A DNA stretch of 64,000 bases from Mycolicibacterium moriokaense (GTDB lineage: Bacteria > Actinomycetota > Actinomycetes > Mycobacteriales > Mycobacteriaceae): the NCBI RefSeq assembly GCF_003201655.1, contig NZ_QJJU01000012.1, positions 1 through 64,000 of the forward strand, written 5' to 3'. Position numbers and translations under genes: made by a program. Of this stretch, positions 10,112 to 19,167 are shown piece after piece; position 1 is the first letter of the stretch; every line of letters begins with the position of its first letter. The notes below the pieces were generated by a model, which was given only the letters and a program-made list of their open reading frames with translations, did no database searches and was not told the origin of the DNA.

Positions 10112-11635
10112 GTGACCGGCCCGCAGACCGATCAAGAACCCCGCGAAGAGTGTGGCGTATTCGGCGTCTGGGCGCCGGGTGAAGAGGTGGCAAAGCTCAC
10201 CTACTACGGCCTTTACGCGCTGCAGCACCGTGGTCAGGAAGCCGCAGGCATCGCCGTCGCAGACGGCTCGCAGGTGCTCGTGTTCAAGGACCTCGGGCTG
10301 GTCAGCCAGGTCTTCGACGAGCAGACCCTTGCCGCGATGGAAGGCCACGTCGCCATCGGCCACTGCCGCTACTCCACCAGCGGCTCCACCACGTGGGAGA
10401 ACGCCCAGCCGGTGTTCCGCAACACCGCCGCAGGCACCGGCGTCGCACTCGGCCACAACGGCAACTTGGTCAACGGCACCGACCTGGCCCGCCGCGCCCG
10501 CGAGGCCGGACTCTTGGGAACGCGTGGGGCACCGGCAGCCACGACAGACTCCGACATCCTCGGTGCGCTGCTCGCCCACGGCGCTGCCGACGCCACGCTG
10601 GAGCAGGCCGCTCTTGATCTGCTGCCGACGGTGCGTGGCGCCTTCTGCCTGACCTTCATGGACGAGAACACCCTGTACGCGGCCCGCGACCCCTACGGTG
10701 TGCGGCCGTTGTCGTTGGGACGGCTTGACCGCGGCTGGGTGGTCGCCTCTGAGACGGCCGCGCTTGACATCGTCGGCGCTTCCTTCGTCCGCGACATCGA
10801 GCCGGGCGAACTGCTGGCCATCGACGCCGACGGCGTGCGCTCCAGCCGCTTCGCGCCGCCGTCGCCGAAGGGCTGCATCTTCGAATACGTGTACCTGGCC
10901 CGGCCTGACAGCACCATTGCAGGCCGGTCGGTGCACAAGACCCGCGTGGATATCGGCCGCAGGTTGGCCAGGGAGGCGCCTGTCGAGGCCGACCTGGTGA
11001 TCGGCGTGCCCGAGTCCGGCATCCCCGCCGCGGTCGGCTACGCCCAGGAGTCCGGCATCCCGTACGGCCAGGGCCTTACGAAGAACGCCTACGTCGGGCG
11101 GACCTTCATCCAGCCGTCGCAGACCATTCGCCAACTGGGCATCCGGCTGAAGCTCAATCCCCTCAAAGAGGTGATCCGCGGCAAGCGGCTGATCGTCGTC
11201 GACGACTCGATCGTGCGGGGCAACACCCAGCGGGCGCTGATCCGCATGCTGCGCGAGGCGGGCGCCGTCGAGGTGCACGTCCGGATCGCCTCGCCGCCCG
11301 TGAAATGGCCGTGCTTCTACGGCATCGACTTCGCCACCCCGGCCGAGCTGATCGCCAACGCCGTCGAGAACGAGGACGAGATGCTCGAGGCCGTCCGGCA
11401 CGCCATCGGCGCCGACACGCTGAACTACATCTCGCAGCAGGGCATGGTCGCGGCCACCGAGCAGCCGGCGTCGCGGCTGTGCACGGCGTGCTTCGACGGC
11501 AACTACCCGATCGAGCTGCCAGGCGAAACGGCGTTGGGCAAGAACGTGATCGAGCAGATGCTTGCGACCGCCGCGCGCACCGGCATCCCGCTTCAGGCCG
11601 ACAACGACAACGTCTCGGCGCTGCGCAGGCCTTAG
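10112..11635 (+). CDS. purF: Amidophosphoribosyltransferase
   Basis: Glutamine PRPP amidotransferase, the committed step of purine synthesis, 507 aa. The N-terminal nucleophile domain matures at Cys14 (EECGVFGVW) after removal of a 13-residue propeptide. The phosphoribosyltransferase domain has the PRPP loop LIVVDDSIVRGNT, and the C-terminal SRLCTACFDGNYP cysteines mark the [4Fe-4S]-containing Bacillus-type enzyme, which is oxygen-sensitive. GTG start at 10112. A TAGACT hexamer at about 10065-10070 is a plausible -10 in the 133-bp leader. Confidence 0.98.
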   Translation: MTGPQTDQEPREECGVFGVWAPGEEVAKLTYYGLYALQHRGQEAAGIAVADGSQVLVFKDLGLVSQVFDEQTLAAMEGHVAIGHCRYSTSGSTTWENAQPVFRNTAAGTGVALGHNGNLVNGTDLARRAREAGLLGTRGAPAATTDSDILGALLAHGAADATLEQAALDLLPTVRGAFCLTFMDENTLYAARDPYGVRPLSLGRLDRGWVVASETAALDIVGASFVRDIEPGELLAIDADGVRSSRFAPPSPKGCIFEYVYLARPDSTIAGRSVHKTRVDIGRRLAREAPVEADLVIGVPESGIPAAVGYAQESGIPYGQGLTKNAYVGRTFIQPSQTIRQLGIRLKLNPLKEVIRGKRLIVVDDSIVRGNTQRALIRMLREAGAVEVHVRIASPPVKWPCFYGIDFATPAELIANAVENEDEMLEAVRHAIGADTLNYISQQGMVAATEQPASRLCTACFDGNYPIELPGETALGKNVIEQMLATAARTGIPLQADNDNVSALRRP

Positions 11636-11638
11636 CCG

Positions 11639-12619
11639 TCAGGGCGCGTCCAACACCAGCTTGCCGATCACGTCGCGGTTCTCCAACCGTTGAAGTGCCC
11701 GCGGCAGCTCATCGAATGCCACGCGCTCTGTGACCGCGCAGAGCAGCCGTCCCGCGGTCAGCAGTTCGGACAGCTTGGCGTGCACCGCCTCGAGTTCGCC
11801 GCGCGAGTAAGCGCCCGCGAACACGCCGAAGAGCGACGTGCCGGTCATCACGAGGACCTGGGTGTCGATGACGGGCCACCGTCCGCTGGCGAACCCGACG
11901 GCTAGCAGTCGCCCATCCCTGGCCAGTGCACCGTGGGCCTCCTCGGCGGGCTCGCCGCCGACCGGGTCGTAGATGAGATCGACGCCACGCCCGCCCGACG
12001 CCGCACGGAGATCTGCAGCGAGCCCACCTTTCTCGTGCACGACCACTGCCTCGGCCCCAAGACCGCGGCAGAAGTCCGCTTTCGCCTCGTCGCCGACAAC
12101 GGCGATTACCCTCGCCCCGAGCGCGTTGCCGAGTTGCACGGCGGCGATGCCACTGCCACCGGCCGCGCCGAGCACCGCCAGCCAGTCGCCCGACGTGATC
12201 CGACCGCGATCGACGAGGGCCACCCAGCCGGTCATGTGCGGGATCCAGAAGCCTGCGGCCGCTGCGTCGCCTAGGGCGCTGGGCACCGCGAACGCCTGGT
12301 CGGCGTAGACGACCGTGTACTCGGCGAATGAGCCGTGGCCCTCGACGAACCCGCTGGTGGACATCACGCGGGTACCGATGGGGGTGTCGACGCCGGTGCC
12401 GACGGCCGAAACGACGCCCGTCAACTCCTGGCCGGGGGTGAACGGCAGTGCCGGGGTCAACGGGTAGGTGCCGCGCGCCATCAAGACATCGGGCAACCCG
12501 ATCCCAGCGGCGGTGACTCGCACCTGCAACTGTCCGGGCGCGGGCGGTGGTGTCGGTATCTCCGCTTGCTTCAAGACGTGGATCGGTTCGCCCTTGCCGT
12601 GCACCTGCCACGCGCGCAT
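11639..12619 (-). CDS. NADPH:quinone oxidoreductase-like MDR protein
   Basis: A 326-aa medium-chain dehydrogenase/reductase of the zinc-independent quinone-reductase type. The N-terminal GroES-like domain includes PFTPGQELTGVVSAVG; the Rossmann domain carries LGAAGGSGIAAVQLGNALGA; the C-terminus ends NRDVIGKLVLD. The zinc-ligand cysteines of true alcohol dehydrogenases are absent. It probably reduces quinones or enones with NADPH, substrate unknown. It converges on purF with a 3-bp gap and is divergent from the acyl-CoA dehydrogenase operon 93 bp away. Confidence 0.85.
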   Translation of the reverse strand: MRAWQVHGKGEPIHVLKQAEIPTPPPAPGQLQVRVTAAGIGLPDVLMARGTYPLTPALPFTPGQELTGVVSAVGTGVDTPIGTRVMSTSGFVEGHGSFAEYTVVYADQAFAVPSALGDAAAAGFWIPHMTGWVALVDRGRITSGDWLAVLGAAGGSGIAAVQLGNALGARVIAVVGDEAKADFCRGLGAEAVVVHEKGGLAADLRAASGGRGVDLIYDPVGGEPAEEAHGALARDGRLLAVGFASGRWPVIDTQVLVMTGTSLFGVFAGAYSRGELEAVHAKLSELLTAGRLLCAVTERVAFDELPRALQRLENRDVIGKLVLDAP

Positions 12620-12712
12620 CTCTTGCCTCCAGCCTCCGCGCCGGGCATCGCTCGACAGCCGACTAACGGTGTGATTACAGTGTCATCCTAAAATAGCCAG
12701 AACGGTGATGAC

Positions 12713-14011
12713 ATGGCGTGGGATTTCGAAACGGACCCAGAATTCGAGCAGCATCTTGCGTGGATGCGTGAGTTCATCGACAGCGAGATCGTCCCACTCG
12801 AGCCGATCCTCGACGAGAAGATCGCCAGCGACGAATGGGCTGTGGTCAAACGGCACCTTCAGAGTCAGGTCAAGGCGCGCGGCCTGTGGGGAGCGTTCCT
12901 CGATCCGGAACTCGGCGGATCCGGTGTCGGTCAGCTGAAGCTTGCGTTGATGTCGGAGATCATCGGCCGCAGCATGGTCTCGATGGTCATCTTCGGGGTG
13001 CAGGCACCCGACAGCGGCAACATGGAGCTGATGGCCCACGGCGCCACAGAGGAGCAGAAGCAGCGCTGGCTGTGGCCAAACCTGCGGGGAGATATCACCA
13101 GTGCGTTCGCACTCACCGAGCCGTTCCTTGCCGGTGCAGACCCGACGGTGATCGGCACGACGGCGACCCTCGACGGCGACCACTGGATCATCAACGGCCA
13201 CAAGTGGTTCACCACGAACGCCTCTAGCGCCGACATCGTCCTCGTCGTCGCCGAGACCAACCCCGAAGGCCGACCCCACCGGCACGCCTCGATCTTCGTC
13301 GTGCCGGCAGGAACACCGGGCATGACAATCGTGCGCGACATCCCCACGATGGGCCATCCCGACACCGAATACGGGCGGGTCGGCAACCACTCCGAGATCC
13401 TGTTCACCGACTGCCGCGTTCCGGCGGACCATCTGATCGGCGACCCCGGCGAGGGATTCCAGTTGGCCCAGCAGCGCCTCGGCGGGGGACGCATTCATCA
13501 CTCGATGCGCTGGCTCGGACAGGCTCAGCGCTCGCTCGACATCATGTGCGAGCGAGCGGTGTCGCGGTCCTCGCACGGCAGACGGCTGGCCGATCACCAG
13601 ATGATCCAGGACTATATCGCGTTGTCGCACATGGAGATCCAGGCCGCACGCCTGCTCACCTTCCAGACAGCCTGGAAGATGGACAAGTTCGGCGCATCGG
13701 CTGTGCGGGCCGACCTCGGGATGATCAAGGCGCACGTGTCCAAGGTCGTGCTAGGCGTGCTCGACCGCACGATCCAGGTGTGTGGTGCGCTCGGTTACTC
13801 CGCCGACCTGCCGGTCGAGGGCTGGTACCGCACCACCCGGTTCGGCCCGATCGGCGACGGTCCCGACGAACTGCACAAGTCGGTGCTGGCCCGCACGATC
13901 CTGCGGAACTATCAGCCGGTCGAGGGCTGGCCGACCGAACATGTCCCGAGCCGACGACCCGCGGCGGAGCGGAAGTGGGCGTCGCTTCGGACCGAGGCCG
14001 GCCTCACATGA
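12713..14011 (+). CDS. Acyl-CoA dehydrogenase
   Basis: A 432-aa FAD-dependent acyl-CoA dehydrogenase with N-terminal helical, middle beta and C-terminal helical domains in order. Visible motifs are FALTEPFLAGADPT in the FAD/substrate region, WIINGHKWFTTNAS, and RTIQVCGALGYSADLPVEGWYR near the end. It is the ACAD10/ACAD11-like subgroup by style, with long N-terminal helix and the YR-x-x-RFGPIGDGPDELH segment. It leads an operon with an APH-fold kinase (stop/start overlap ATGA), TetR and two SDRs, which suggests oxidation of a hydroxylated or branched acyl-CoA. Confidence 0.9.
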   Translation: MAWDFETDPEFEQHLAWMREFIDSEIVPLEPILDEKIASDEWAVVKRHLQSQVKARGLWGAFLDPELGGSGVGQLKLALMSEIIGRSMVSMVIFGVQAPDSGNMELMAHGATEEQKQRWLWPNLRGDITSAFALTEPFLAGADPTVIGTTATLDGDHWIINGHKWFTTNASSADIVLVVAETNPEGRPHRHASIFVVPAGTPGMTIVRDIPTMGHPDTEYGRVGNHSEILFTDCRVPADHLIGDPGEGFQLAQQRLGGGRIHHSMRWLGQAQRSLDIMCERAVSRSSHGRRLADHQMIQDYIALSHMEIQAARLLTFQTAWKMDKFGASAVRADLGMIKAHVSKVVLGVLDRTIQVCGALGYSADLPVEGWYRTTRFGPIGDGPDELHKSVLARTILRNYQPVEGWPTEHVPSRRPAAERKWASLRTEAGLT

Positions 14012-15027
14012 AAGAGGTTGCGGCCCTTGAGAACTACCTCGACGAGCGTCTTGGCGGCCGCGTGCCCCTGATCGTAACGGCGATGCCCGGCGGAGGCTCT
14101 TGCGAGATCTTCGCCCTTGACCGCGGCGACGACCGGTGGGTGCTACGCCGGGCGCCGCGCCATGCGAGCTCATCGACCGCACATGACGTGCTGCGCGAGT
14201 TCCGCATCCTTGACGCCGTCAAGGACGAACCGGTGCGAATCGCTCGACCGGTGCTGTGCTGCGACGACCCCGCGGTGTTCGGCTCGCCGTTCTATGTGAT
14301 GGCCCGCGTCGACGGCGTCCCCGTGCGCAAAGCCATCCCGTTGGCGTGGGCCACCGCGCCTGGAACGCACGGCCGGGCCCTCGATCAGCTGATCGACGCG
14401 CTGGCCGAGATTCACGCGGTGGATTGGAAGCGTTGCGGCCTAGACGATTTCGCGCACCCGGAGCGGTACTTGTCGCGGCAGGTGACGCGTTGGATCGGGC
14501 AGCTGGAGTCCTACGATGGCAGGGACTTGCCGACCGCGCGGCTCATCGGCGAATGGCTTGACGCCCGGCGTCCCGCAGACCAACCGGCCACGCTTGCGCA
14601 CGGGGACTACAAGCTGGACAACGTGTTGTTCGCTCCGGATGCGCCCCCGCGGCTGCTGGCAGTCGTGGACTGGGAGATGGCCTCGATCGGCGATCCGCTG
14701 GTCGACCTCGCGTGGGCGTTGATCTTTCACCCCGGACCCGACGGCACCATGCCCCTTGGCATGGTCGGCGAGCCGCGGTTCGCACTCGACGAGCTGCCTT
14801 CCGGTCCTGCGCTCGTCGATCGCTACGCCGAGCGATCGGGTCGCAATGTGGCCGATATCGGTTGGTACGAAGTGTTTTCGCGGTGGAAGCTCGCGATCGT
14901 ACTTGAGGGCAGCTACGCCAAGTTCGTGCGGGGCCAGTCGGACAATCCGGTGCACGAGCTCTTCGGTCCCCAGGTCGACCTGTTGCTGGCAGGCGCCAGC
15001 GCGCTTATCGAGCGAGGAGATGCGTGA
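14008..15027 (+). CDS. APH-fold phosphotransferase (ACAD10/11-like kinase)
   Basis: A 339-aa small-molecule kinase of the aminoglycoside-phosphotransferase superfamily. The Gly-rich MPGGGSCEIF loop, the catalytic HGDYKLDN (Brenner motif) and the metal-binding VDWEMASIGDPLVDLAW are intact. Its best known relatives phosphorylate hydroxyacyl groups: LvaA in levulinate catabolism and the kinase domains of animal ACAD10/ACAD11. The ATG overlaps the stop of the acyl-CoA dehydrogenase, reproducing that fused pair as two genes. Phosphorylation of a hydroxyacyl-CoA, not antibiotic resistance, is the inferred role. Confidence 0.88.
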   Translation: MKEVAALENYLDERLGGRVPLIVTAMPGGGSCEIFALDRGDDRWVLRRAPRHASSSTAHDVLREFRILDAVKDEPVRIARPVLCCDDPAVFGSPFYVMARVDGVPVRKAIPLAWATAPGTHGRALDQLIDALAEIHAVDWKRCGLDDFAHPERYLSRQVTRWIGQLESYDGRDLPTARLIGEWLDARRPADQPATLAHGDYKLDNVLFAPDAPPRLLAVVDWEMASIGDPLVDLAWALIFHPGPDGTMPLGMVGEPRFALDELPSGPALVDRYAERSGRNVADIGWYEVFSRWKLAIVLEGSYAKFVRGQSDNPVHELFGPQVDLLLAGASALIERGDA

Positions 15028-15028
15028 C

Positions 15029-15628
15029 ATGCCAAAAGCCAACGACTTCGAGCTGGCCGCCGACGAGATCGTCGCCGCCGCGGTCGACATCTTTCTCGAG
15101 CAGGGCCTGGACGCGGTGAGCATGCGCAGCGTCGCAACACGCCTCGGGGTGTCACCCGCGCCCCTCTACAGCCGCGTTGGCAACAAGGACAGTTTGGTCG
15201 ACGCGATCGCCGACCATCTGCTGGCCGACCTGGCGCCGCCGCACTCCGAGGGCGAGCCGTGGAGCGACTACGCGGTCCGGTGGGCGAAGGAACTGCGACA
15301 CCGGCTGCGCGCGGCGCACGACAGCCGACTGATCCTGGTCGCAGGCCGTGACGCATACGTCGAGGCGTCACGTCCACTGGTGGCGACCATGCGCGCGAGC
15401 TCGTTTGCCGTGGACGCGGCGGTACAGGCGTGCCGCCTCGTGATGTGGGCGACGGTCGGGTTCGTGGCGATCGAAAACGCCGCGCACGCACCGTCGGTCC
15501 GTTCGACGCGGCGCATCCGTTCCGGCGGCAACCCCGACGGCGTCACCCCTGCCGAAGCCGATGAGTTGTTCGCCCTGCAGATTCGGTACGTGATCGACGG
15601 CATCGCCCGCGATGCGGGGCGGGAGTAA
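15029..15628 (+). CDS. TetR family transcriptional regulator
   Basis: A 199-aa TetR-type repressor with an N-terminal helix-turn-helix (EIVAAAVDIFLEQGLDAVSMRSVATRLGVSPAPLYSRVGNKDSL, residues about 10-55, in two recognisable blocks) and a helical ligand domain. It sits in the middle of the acyl-CoA dehydrogenase operon, 1 bp after the kinase stop, so it is likely an autoregulated sensor of an acyl-CoA or pathway intermediate. ATG 15029 is the first start after the kinase stop and gives the normal TetR N-terminus. An upstream GTG at 15024 would overlap the kinase and is less likely. Confidence 0.88.
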   Translation: MPKANDFELAADEIVAAAVDIFLEQGLDAVSMRSVATRLGVSPAPLYSRVGNKDSLVDAIADHLLADLAPPHSEGEPWSDYAVRWAKELRHRLRAAHDSRLILVAGRDAYVEASRPLVATMRASSFAVDAAVQACRLVMWATVGFVAIENAAHAPSVRSTRRIRSGGNPDGVTPAEADELFALQIRYVIDGIARDAGRE

Positions 15629-15632
15629 GACG

Positions 15633-16382
15633 TTGGCGATTCCCGACCTGCGGGCGGACGGCAAAGTAGTCGTCATCACAGGATCGAGCAAGGGGCTGGG
15701 CCGTGCGATGGCGCTCGGGTTCGCCGAGGCGGGCGCGGACATCGTGGTCGCAAGCCGCAAGCTCGACGGCTGTCAGAAGGTGGCCGACGAGGTGCGGGCC
15801 ATCGGCAGGCGGGCCCTGCCTGTCAGCTGTCACGTCGGCGACTGGGCGCAGTGTCAGCAGCTCATCGACGCGGCCGTCGCGGAGTTCGGGCGGATCGACG
15901 TGCTGATCAACAACGCAGGCATCGCCCCTGTGCCACCCAGCCTCAACGACGTGACGCCCGAATTGTTCGACAAGACAATCGATGTCAACCTCAAGGGCCC
16001 GCTGCGGCTGACGGCACTGGCCGCCGAGCACATGCCTGCAGGCTCGGCGGTGATCAACATCAGCTCGAAGGCGGCGCTGTACCCGAGCCCGTCGACGGTC
16101 GTCTACGCTGCGGCCAAGGCCGGGCTGAATGTGCTGACGAAGGCGGCAGGGCAGGAGTTCGGGCCGCGCGGTATCCGGGTCAACTGCATCGTGTGCGGCA
16201 CGTTCCACACCGAGAGCCTGCACAAGTCCATGCCCACCGAGGAGATCCGGTTGGCGATGGCGGCGAGCGTCAGCGTGGGCCGGATCGCCGCCTCCGACGA
16301 AATCATCGGAACCGCACTGTATCTCGCGAGCGACGCCAGTTCATATCTCAACGGCGCGCTGATCGTTCTCGATGGAGGGTGA
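15633..16382 (+). CDS. SDR family oxidoreductase
   Basis: A 249-aa classical short-chain dehydrogenase/reductase. The cofactor motif GSSKGLGRAM (near residue 17), the NNAG motif, the catalytic Ser (INISSKAAL) and YAAAK are present, so it should be an active NAD(P)-dependent alcohol/ketone oxidoreductase. Start choice: TTG 15633 follows GGGAG at 15621-15625 with normal spacing, while an in-frame ATG at 15612 overlaps the TetR gene and lacks a ribosome site. Fourth gene of the acyl-CoA dehydrogenase operon. Confidence 0.88.
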   Translation: MAIPDLRADGKVVVITGSSKGLGRAMALGFAEAGADIVVASRKLDGCQKVADEVRAIGRRALPVSCHVGDWAQCQQLIDAAVAEFGRIDVLINNAGIAPVPPSLNDVTPELFDKTIDVNLKGPLRLTALAAEHMPAGSAVINISSKAALYPSPSTVVYAAAKAGLNVLTKAAGQEFGPRGIRVNCIVCGTFHTESLHKSMPTEEIRLAMAASVSVGRIAASDEIIGTALYLASDASSYLNGALIVLDGG

Positions 16383-16384
16383 GC

Positions 16385-17218
16385 ATGGACACGCTGAACG
16401 ACAAGGTCGTCGTCATCACCGGTGGCGCCAGCGGGATTGGCTTGGCACTTGCGAAAGCGGCGTCATTGCGCGGCGCGCACGTCGCGATCGCCGATGTGGA
16501 GCAGGCCGCGCTCGACGCGGCGCGGGATTCCGGCGAACTGCCCGCGGACACGCTCGCGGTGCGGACCGATGTGTCCGATCCAGCGTCGGTGGACGATCTT
16601 CGTGACGCCGTGCTGGATCGACACGGCCGCGTAGACGTGCTGTGCAACAACGCCGGCGTCTCCACCTTCAACCTGCTCGCCGACCAGACGCTCGACGATT
16701 GGCGGTGGGTGTTGGGGGTCAACCTGTGGGGCGTCATCCACGGCATCACCACGTTCCTTCCCGTGCTCCGGTCGCAAGGGACACCCGCGCACGTCGTCAA
16801 CACCTCCTCGGTGGCCGGGCTCGTCAGCGGCATCGCGCTTCTGGGCCCGTACGCGGTCAGCAAGGTCGGCGTCGTCGCGATCTCAGAGACACTGCGGCAG
16901 GAGCTGGCGATCACCGGCGAGCCGATCGGGGTCTCGGTGGTGTGCCCCAGCGGCACCGACACCAAAGTGATGGAGGCCGAGCGCAACCGCCCGGCCGCCA
17001 TGGGACCGGAGCGGCGAACGCAAGACGCCGAGAACTGGCGGTTGGGCATCAAATCCGGGTTCACCGGGCCGGACGGACTCAAACCAGCGGTCGTCGCTGA
17101 CAAGATCGTCGACGCGATCCTGAACGACAAGTTCTGGGTGATCACCCACTCGGACTTGACGCCGGTTTTTCAGGCTCGCTTTGCCGAGATTCTCGCCAAT
17201 TCGCCGGGGCGACCCTAG
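16385..17218 (+). CDS. SDR family oxidoreductase
   Basis: A 277-aa classical SDR starting 2 bp after its upstream SDR. It has GGASGIGLAL for dinucleotide binding, CNNAG, the catalytic NTSSVAGL serine and YAVSK. A long C-terminal extension (IKSGFTGPDGLKPAVVADKIVDAI) resembles mycobacterial SDRs that act on bulky lipid or steroid-like alcohols. Last gene of the acyl-CoA dehydrogenase/kinase operon, where a second dehydrogenase would be expected to oxidise a hydroxyl formed later in the pathway. It is followed by the convergent cupin gene after 14 bp. Confidence 0.88.
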   Translation: MDTLNDKVVVITGGASGIGLALAKAASLRGAHVAIADVEQAALDAARDSGELPADTLAVRTDVSDPASVDDLRDAVLDRHGRVDVLCNNAGVSTFNLLADQTLDDWRWVLGVNLWGVIHGITTFLPVLRSQGTPAHVVNTSSVAGLVSGIALLGPYAVSKVGVVAISETLRQELAITGEPIGVSVVCPSGTDTKVMEAERNRPAAMGPERRTQDAENWRLGIKSGFTGPDGLKPAVVADKIVDAILNDKFWVITHSDLTPVFQARFAEILANSPGRP

Positions 17219-17232
17219 GGACCCGATGCGCG

Positions 17233-17673
17233 TTAGGGCCCGCACCCCGGATCGGGCACGTCCACCGACAGCGGCGTGCCAGCCGGTTCGATGTAGTCGA
17301 CCCACAGCTTCAGCGGTTCCGGCCCAAGGTTGCGGCCGATGTGCACGTGATTCGAACCGCTTTCCTCGGTGACCGCCGATCCTTCGGGGGACACGACGAC
17401 TGAGCAGTCCTCCATCGTGCGGGTCAGCGTGCCTTCCCTGACGACGCCGAACACGCGTCCGTCGTGGTAGTGCCAGCCGGTGCTGCCGCCTGGCTGGATG
17501 GTGATCTCCCTGGTGATGTAGTCGACGCCGTTGACTGTCGACTGGGAGATGGTGACAGCGTCAGTGCCGACCGGCGCCGTGGCGAACGCCGTCGCGGACA
17601 GTGCCGTCGAAGCCGGCAGCGCAACGGCCAGATTACCTACGACTGCGAGCGCAAACCAGCGAACTGTTTTCAT
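17233..17673 (-). CDS. Exported cupin-domain protein
   Basis: A 146-aa protein with a Sec signal (MKTVRWFALAVVGNLAVALP, cleavage near ATAFATA) and one cupin barrel. The first cupin motif is seen as GGSTGWHYHDGRVFGVVREGTL (two His and a Glu-type position), the second as SNHVHIGRNLGPEPLKLW. Secreted mycobacterial cupins of this type have no established role. The protein ends with Cys-containing DPGCGP, which could pair with the cysteine in EDCSVV. Divergent from purM across 108 bp. Confidence 0.8.
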   Translation of the reverse strand: MKTVRWFALAVVGNLAVALPASTALSATAFATAPVGTDAVTISQSTVNGVDYITREITIQPGGSTGWHYHDGRVFGVVREGTLTRTMEDCSVVVSPEGSAVTEESGSNHVHIGRNLGPEPLKLWVDYIEPAGTPLSVDVPDPGCGP

Positions 17674-17781
17674 GGTCGGTCACGTTCTCACACAGTTGGC
17701 GATCGAGCGAGGCGATCGCAGGGAAAGTGCGCACATCGACCGGTTACCCAGGGGTGGGCAACGACGGTAGCCTTGCTGTCG

Positions 17782-18855
17782 ATGACGGATCAAGCCGAAC
17801 AACACGGCATCTCCTACGCATCGGCTGGGGTGGACATCGAAGCCGGTGACCGCGCCGTCGAACTGTTCAAACCGCTGGCCAAGAAGGCCACCAGGCCCGA
17901 AGTGCGTGGTGGGCTCGGCGGATTCGCTGGGCTGTTCGCGCTGCGCGGCGGCTATCGGGAGCCGCTGCTGGCCTCGTCGACCGACGGCGTTGGCACCAAG
18001 CTGGCGGTCGCGCAAGCCATGGACAAGCACGACACCGTCGGCATCGATCTGGTCGCGATGGTCGTCGACGACCTGGTGGTCTGCGGTGCGGAGCCACTGT
18101 TCCTGCAGGACTACATCGCGGTCGGCCGCACGGTGCCGGAACGGGTCAGTGAACTGGTTTCGGGCATTGCCAACGGCTGCGTGATGGCCGGCTGCGCGCT
18201 GCTGGGCGGCGAGACCGCCGAACATCCGGGCCTGATGGCGCCCGACCACTACGACATCTCGGCCACCGGTGTCGGCGTGGTGGAGGCCGACGATGTGCTC
18301 GGGCCGGACCGGGTCAAGCCGGGGGACGTGATCATCGCGATGGCGTCGACGGGCCTGCATTCCAACGGCTACTCGCTGGCGCGCAGGGTGCTTCTCGAGA
18401 TCGACAGGATGAATCTGGCAGGCCATGTCGAGGAGTTCGGCCGCTCGCTGGGCGAAGAGCTGCTCGAGCCGACGGCCATTTACGCCAAGGACTGCCTGGC
18501 GCTGGCCGCCGAAACGCAGGTCCGCACCTTCTGCCACGTCACCGGGGGCGGGCTGGCCGGAAATCTGGAGCGGGTCATCCCGCATGGCCTTGTCGCCGAG
18601 ATCGACCGCGGGACATGGACGCCCGCACCGGTGTTCGGGATGATCGCTCAGCGCGGCCGCGTCGAACGGACCGAGATGGAGAAGACGTTCAACATGGGTG
18701 TCGGCATGGTCGCCGTAGTCGCGCCCGAGGACACCGACCGCGCACTCGCCGTGCTGACCGCGCGGCACCTGCGCTGCTGGACCCTTGGCACCATCAGAAA
18801 GGGCAGCAAGGACAGTTCCCGTGCCAGCCTCGTGGGCCAGCACCCCAGGTTTTAG
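17782..18855 (+). CDS. purM: Phosphoribosylformylglycinamidine cyclo-ligase
   Basis: AIR synthetase, fifth step of purine synthesis, 357 aa, closing the imidazole ring of FGAM with ATP. The family signature begins ISYASAGVDIEAGDRAVEL; also visible are SSTDGVGTKLAVA, VVDDLVVCGAEPLF and the C-terminal CHVTGGGLAGNLERVIP. Start ATG 17782 gives the normal N-terminus; longer in-frame readings cross the cupin promoter. It is separated from purF by the accessory dehydrogenase operon, whereas purF and purM are adjacent in M. tuberculosis. Confidence 0.97.
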   Translation: MTDQAEQHGISYASAGVDIEAGDRAVELFKPLAKKATRPEVRGGLGGFAGLFALRGGYREPLLASSTDGVGTKLAVAQAMDKHDTVGIDLVAMVVDDLVVCGAEPLFLQDYIAVGRTVPERVSELVSGIANGCVMAGCALLGGETAEHPGLMAPDHYDISATGVGVVEADDVLGPDRVKPGDVIIAMASTGLHSNGYSLARRVLLEIDRMNLAGHVEEFGRSLGEELLEPTAIYAKDCLALAAETQVRTFCHVTGGGLAGNLERVIPHGLVAEIDRGTWTPAPVFGMIAQRGRVERTEMEKTFNMGVGMVAVVAPEDTDRALAVLTARHLRCWTLGTIRKGSKDSSRASLVGQHPRF

Positions 18856-18858
18856 GGT

Positions 18859-19044
18859 CTAACGCCGCCAGTCGTCGTCTGGGACCCACTCGTCGTCGGA
18901 CACACCGTCGGTGCCGTTGAGTTGATCAGCACCATCCGACCCAGCCAGCTCGCGCTGAAGCTGGGTGAAGTCGGTCTGCGGTGAGCTGTATTTGAGCTCA
19001 CGAGCAACCTTGGTCTGCTTTGCCTTAGCCCGGCCGCGGCCCAT
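18859..19044 (-). CDS. DUF3073 small protein (Rv0810c-like)
   Basis: A 61-aa basic-then-acidic protein of the DUF3073 family, conserved beside purM in actinobacteria. It opens MGRGRAKAKQTKVARELKY and ends with an acidic DDEWVPDDDW tail. Function unknown; the basic head suggests nucleic-acid or ribosome contact. Start ATG 19044 is chosen because homologues begin at MGRGRAKAKQ; an upstream in-frame GTG adds 12 unsupported residues. It ends 3 bp from the convergent purM stop. Confidence 0.9.
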   Translation of the reverse strand: MGRGRAKAKQTKVARELKYSSPQTDFTQLQRELAGSDGADQLNGTDGVSDDEWVPDDDWRR

Positions 19045-19167
19045 GGGGGTACCCCCTCGCGCAATAACGGAGCGGCCCAAAATTTAGGCGGCTCCGATCT
19101 GTGTGTCTTTATTGTCCTGCCAACACTTTACCGTGCCCGGCTGTCGTGCGCTGGCAGGCCCATCCGG

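Noticed and set aside
9965..11401. 478-codon minus-strand frame over purF
   Set aside because: Shadow of purF; no recognisable domain and no start context.
14008..15027. Aminoglycoside resistance gene
   Set aside because: The APH fold is clear, but the overlap with an acyl-CoA dehydrogenase and following SDR genes fits ACAD11/LvaA-like metabolism, not resistance.
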